Assembly: GCA_036388635.1 (NCBI GenBank)
Contig: DASVRL010000416.1
Coordinates: 1 to 6,639, forward strand
Source: JALZHR01 sp036388635
GTDB taxonomy: Bacteria; Acidobacteriota; Blastocatellia; Pyrinomonadales; Pyrinomonadaceae
DNA length: 6,639 nt
Direction: 5' to 3'
Shown: piece by piece, positions 5,769 through 6,639 of the stretch
Layout of the letters: each line of letters opens with the position of its first letter
Numbering within the stretch: the stretch's first letter is position 1
Translations under genes and position numbers: made by a program
Notes under the pieces: model-generated
What the model was told of the DNA's origin: nothing
The model's input: only the letters and a program-made list of their open reading frames with translations
The model's database searches: none

Positions 5769-5800
5769 AGAAAAACAATTTTCTAGAAAATTGTTTTTCT
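5769..5800. repeat. perfect 32-bp palindrome in the parA upstream region
   Basis: Each half is 16 bases: AGAAAAACAATTTTCT at 5769-5784, followed immediately by its exact reverse complement, with no spacer. It lies 176 bp before parA. A pyrimidine run (5803-5824) follows on the plus strand, which might suggest a terminator, but no plus-strand gene ends upstream. An operator or partition (parS-like) site for the parA operon is therefore more likely. Confidence 0.7.
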
Positions 5801-5802
5801 AA

Positions 5803-5975
5803 TTTCTTTCTTTTCTTTCTTTTTAGATAACTATTTAATTGTTTATTTTACTTTTTATCCAAGTAAATCATTATTTTTTAATAAATCTTATTACTTTATT
5901 GACATATTAGGTATTTTATAAGATAAATAAGAAAGCTATATTCTTAGTATCAAATTAATTCTTCCGAAAAATTAA
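5803..5975 (+). promoter_or_regulatory. AT-rich parA control region with promoter and two dyads
   Basis: It starts with a 22-base C/T-only tract (5803-5824). Dyad one is TTTACTT (5847-5853) and AAGTAAA (5861-5867), 7 bases apart. A consensus -35 TTGACA (5899-5904) is followed after 17 bases by a weaker -10, GATAAA (5922-5927). Dyad two is TAAGAA (5928-5933) and TTCTTA (5941-5946), also 7 bases apart, and lies where transcription would start, as expected of an autorepression operator. No good Shine-Dalgarno sequence precedes the ATG at 5976. Between 5711 and 5975 no convincing gene other than the start of the small ORF was seen. Confidence 0.55.
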
Positions 5976-6639
5976 ATGAGCAAACCAGAAGCAAAAATAA
6001 TTGCGGTCTCCAATCAGAAAGGCGGAGCGGGAAAAAGTACGGTCACGACCAATCTGGCGGTCGAGTTGGCGCACCGAGGCTACGAAGTGTTGTTAATAGA
6101 CTCGGACGGCGAACAGCAATCGGCGATGGTCTGGAGCGCGCGGCGCGAGCAGGTCAACGAAAACGGTGAACTGCCCTTTGTCCAGGTAACGCATTTACCG
6201 GCAAAGAATTTGAGGAACGTGCATCGGCTGCGCGACAAATACGAATACATTTTGATTGACGGCGGAGCGCGGATCACGGACGAAGCGCACGCCGCGGTCG
6301 CCGTCGCCGATTTTCTGCTCGTTCCCGTCAAAACGAGCGAGTTGGACATCGAATCAACGATTCAGTTTTTGAAAATCGTATCATTGGGAATGAAAAGAAA
6401 CGACGAGCTTAAGGTTTCCATTTTAATTAACGGCATAAACGAGCATACCGTTCTCGGGCAAACCGTTTCGGAACAGCTCGAGCAGTGGGAGGACTTCAAA
6501 TTATTAAAATCCAGGCTCGGTCAGTATCAGGCGTTTCAGGATGCGGTTTCAAGCGGAATGGGAGTGGTCGAACTCGGAACTCGAACCGCAGTCAAGCCGA
6601 GCAATCAAGTTCGAGCTTTATGCACGGAAATTATGGAGA
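5976..6639 (+). CDS. parA: ParA-family partition ATPase, small type, 3' end cut by the window
   Basis: This is a Walker-type ATPase that binds DNA non-specifically with ATP and moves plasmid copies apart through a ParB/centromere partner. The deviant Walker A box KGGAGKST is at residues 15-22, with the signature lysine K15 and K20. LLIDSDGEQQ (about 43-52) is the switch-I-like DxDxQ element. YILIDGGAR (about 91-99) is Walker B, with a less usual GGA after the aspartate. VADFLLVPVKTSELD (about 111-125) matches the family. There is no N-terminal helix-turn-helix, so it is a small (type Ib-like) ParA. The reading frame runs 221 residues without a stop and reaches a C-terminal pattern, so only a few residues are probably missing. 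A ParB-like gene would be expected just downstream. The start ATG at 5976 fits the family's N-terminus. Confidence 0.9.
   Translation, partial: MSKPEAKIIAVSNQKGGAGKSTVTTNLAVELAHRGYEVLLIDSDGEQQSAMVWSARREQVNENGELPFVQVTHLPAKNLRNVHRLRDKYEYILIDGGARITDEAHAAVAVADFLLVPVKTSELDIESTIQFLKIVSLGMKRNDELKVSILINGINEHTVLGQTVSEQLEQWEDFKLLKSRLGQYQAFQDAVSSGMGVVELGTRTAVKPSNQVRALCTEIME

Noticed and set aside
5769..5824. Intrinsic terminator formed by the palindrome and pyrimidine run
   Set aside because: No plus-strand gene ends upstream; the adjacent gene remnant is on the other strand and begins, not ends, on this side.
5854..5862. DnaA-box-like TTATCCAAG
   Set aside because: Only 7 of 9 bases match the consensus, and it is single and far from the iterons.
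1..6639. tRNA, rRNA, insertion sequence ends or target-site duplications
   Set aside because: No cloverleaf, rRNA segment, transposase motif or terminal inverted repeat pair was recognised on either strand.

Overview
This is a bacterial accessory-replicon segment, probably from a plasmid or plasmid-like element. The evidence is a dense iteron array at the left end, a small ParA ATPase at the right end, and between them a two-gene AbiE-like module and a decaying strawberry-notch-type helicase gene. The host cannot be fixed from the sequence. The coding DNA is moderately GC-rich with GCG, CGC and GAA codons common, while control regions are very AT-rich. An environmental lineage such as Acidobacteriota is possible, but that is a guess.

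Left part (1-1443). A possible 21-residue protein tail (1-66) runs into eleven clear direct copies of a 17-bp motif spaced mostly 20-23 bp apart (79-370). An AT-rich stretch and a hairpin follow. This looks like an iteron-type replication origin or Rep control region. On the minus strand, 1334 to 564 is one continuous reading frame for an unrecognised protein, broken by an in-frame TAG at 1029-1031. A lone iteron-like copy lies inside it at 928-944.

Middle (1444-3499). Two intact plus-strand genes encode a 367-aa AbiEi-like regulator/antitoxin and a 288-aa AbiEii-like nucleotidyltransferase. In front is a 68-bp nested dyad whose 3' arm contains the start codon of the first gene. A toxin-antitoxin or phage-defence module is the best reading.

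Right-middle (3504-5710). The minus strand carries the C-terminal part of a strawberry-notch (SBNO)-family helicase. It lacks the N-terminal ATPase half and shows at least three frameshifts. A further broken frame with an in-frame TGA follows downstream. Because the neighbouring TA-like genes and parA are open, real gene decay is more likely than generally poor sequence.

Right end (5711-6639). An AT-rich control region holds a perfect 32-bp palindrome, a pyrimidine tract, two smaller dyads and a TTGACA promoter. It leads to parA, which runs off the window. The overall picture is plasmid maintenance (replication, partition, TA-like addiction or defence) around a degraded mobile helicase gene.
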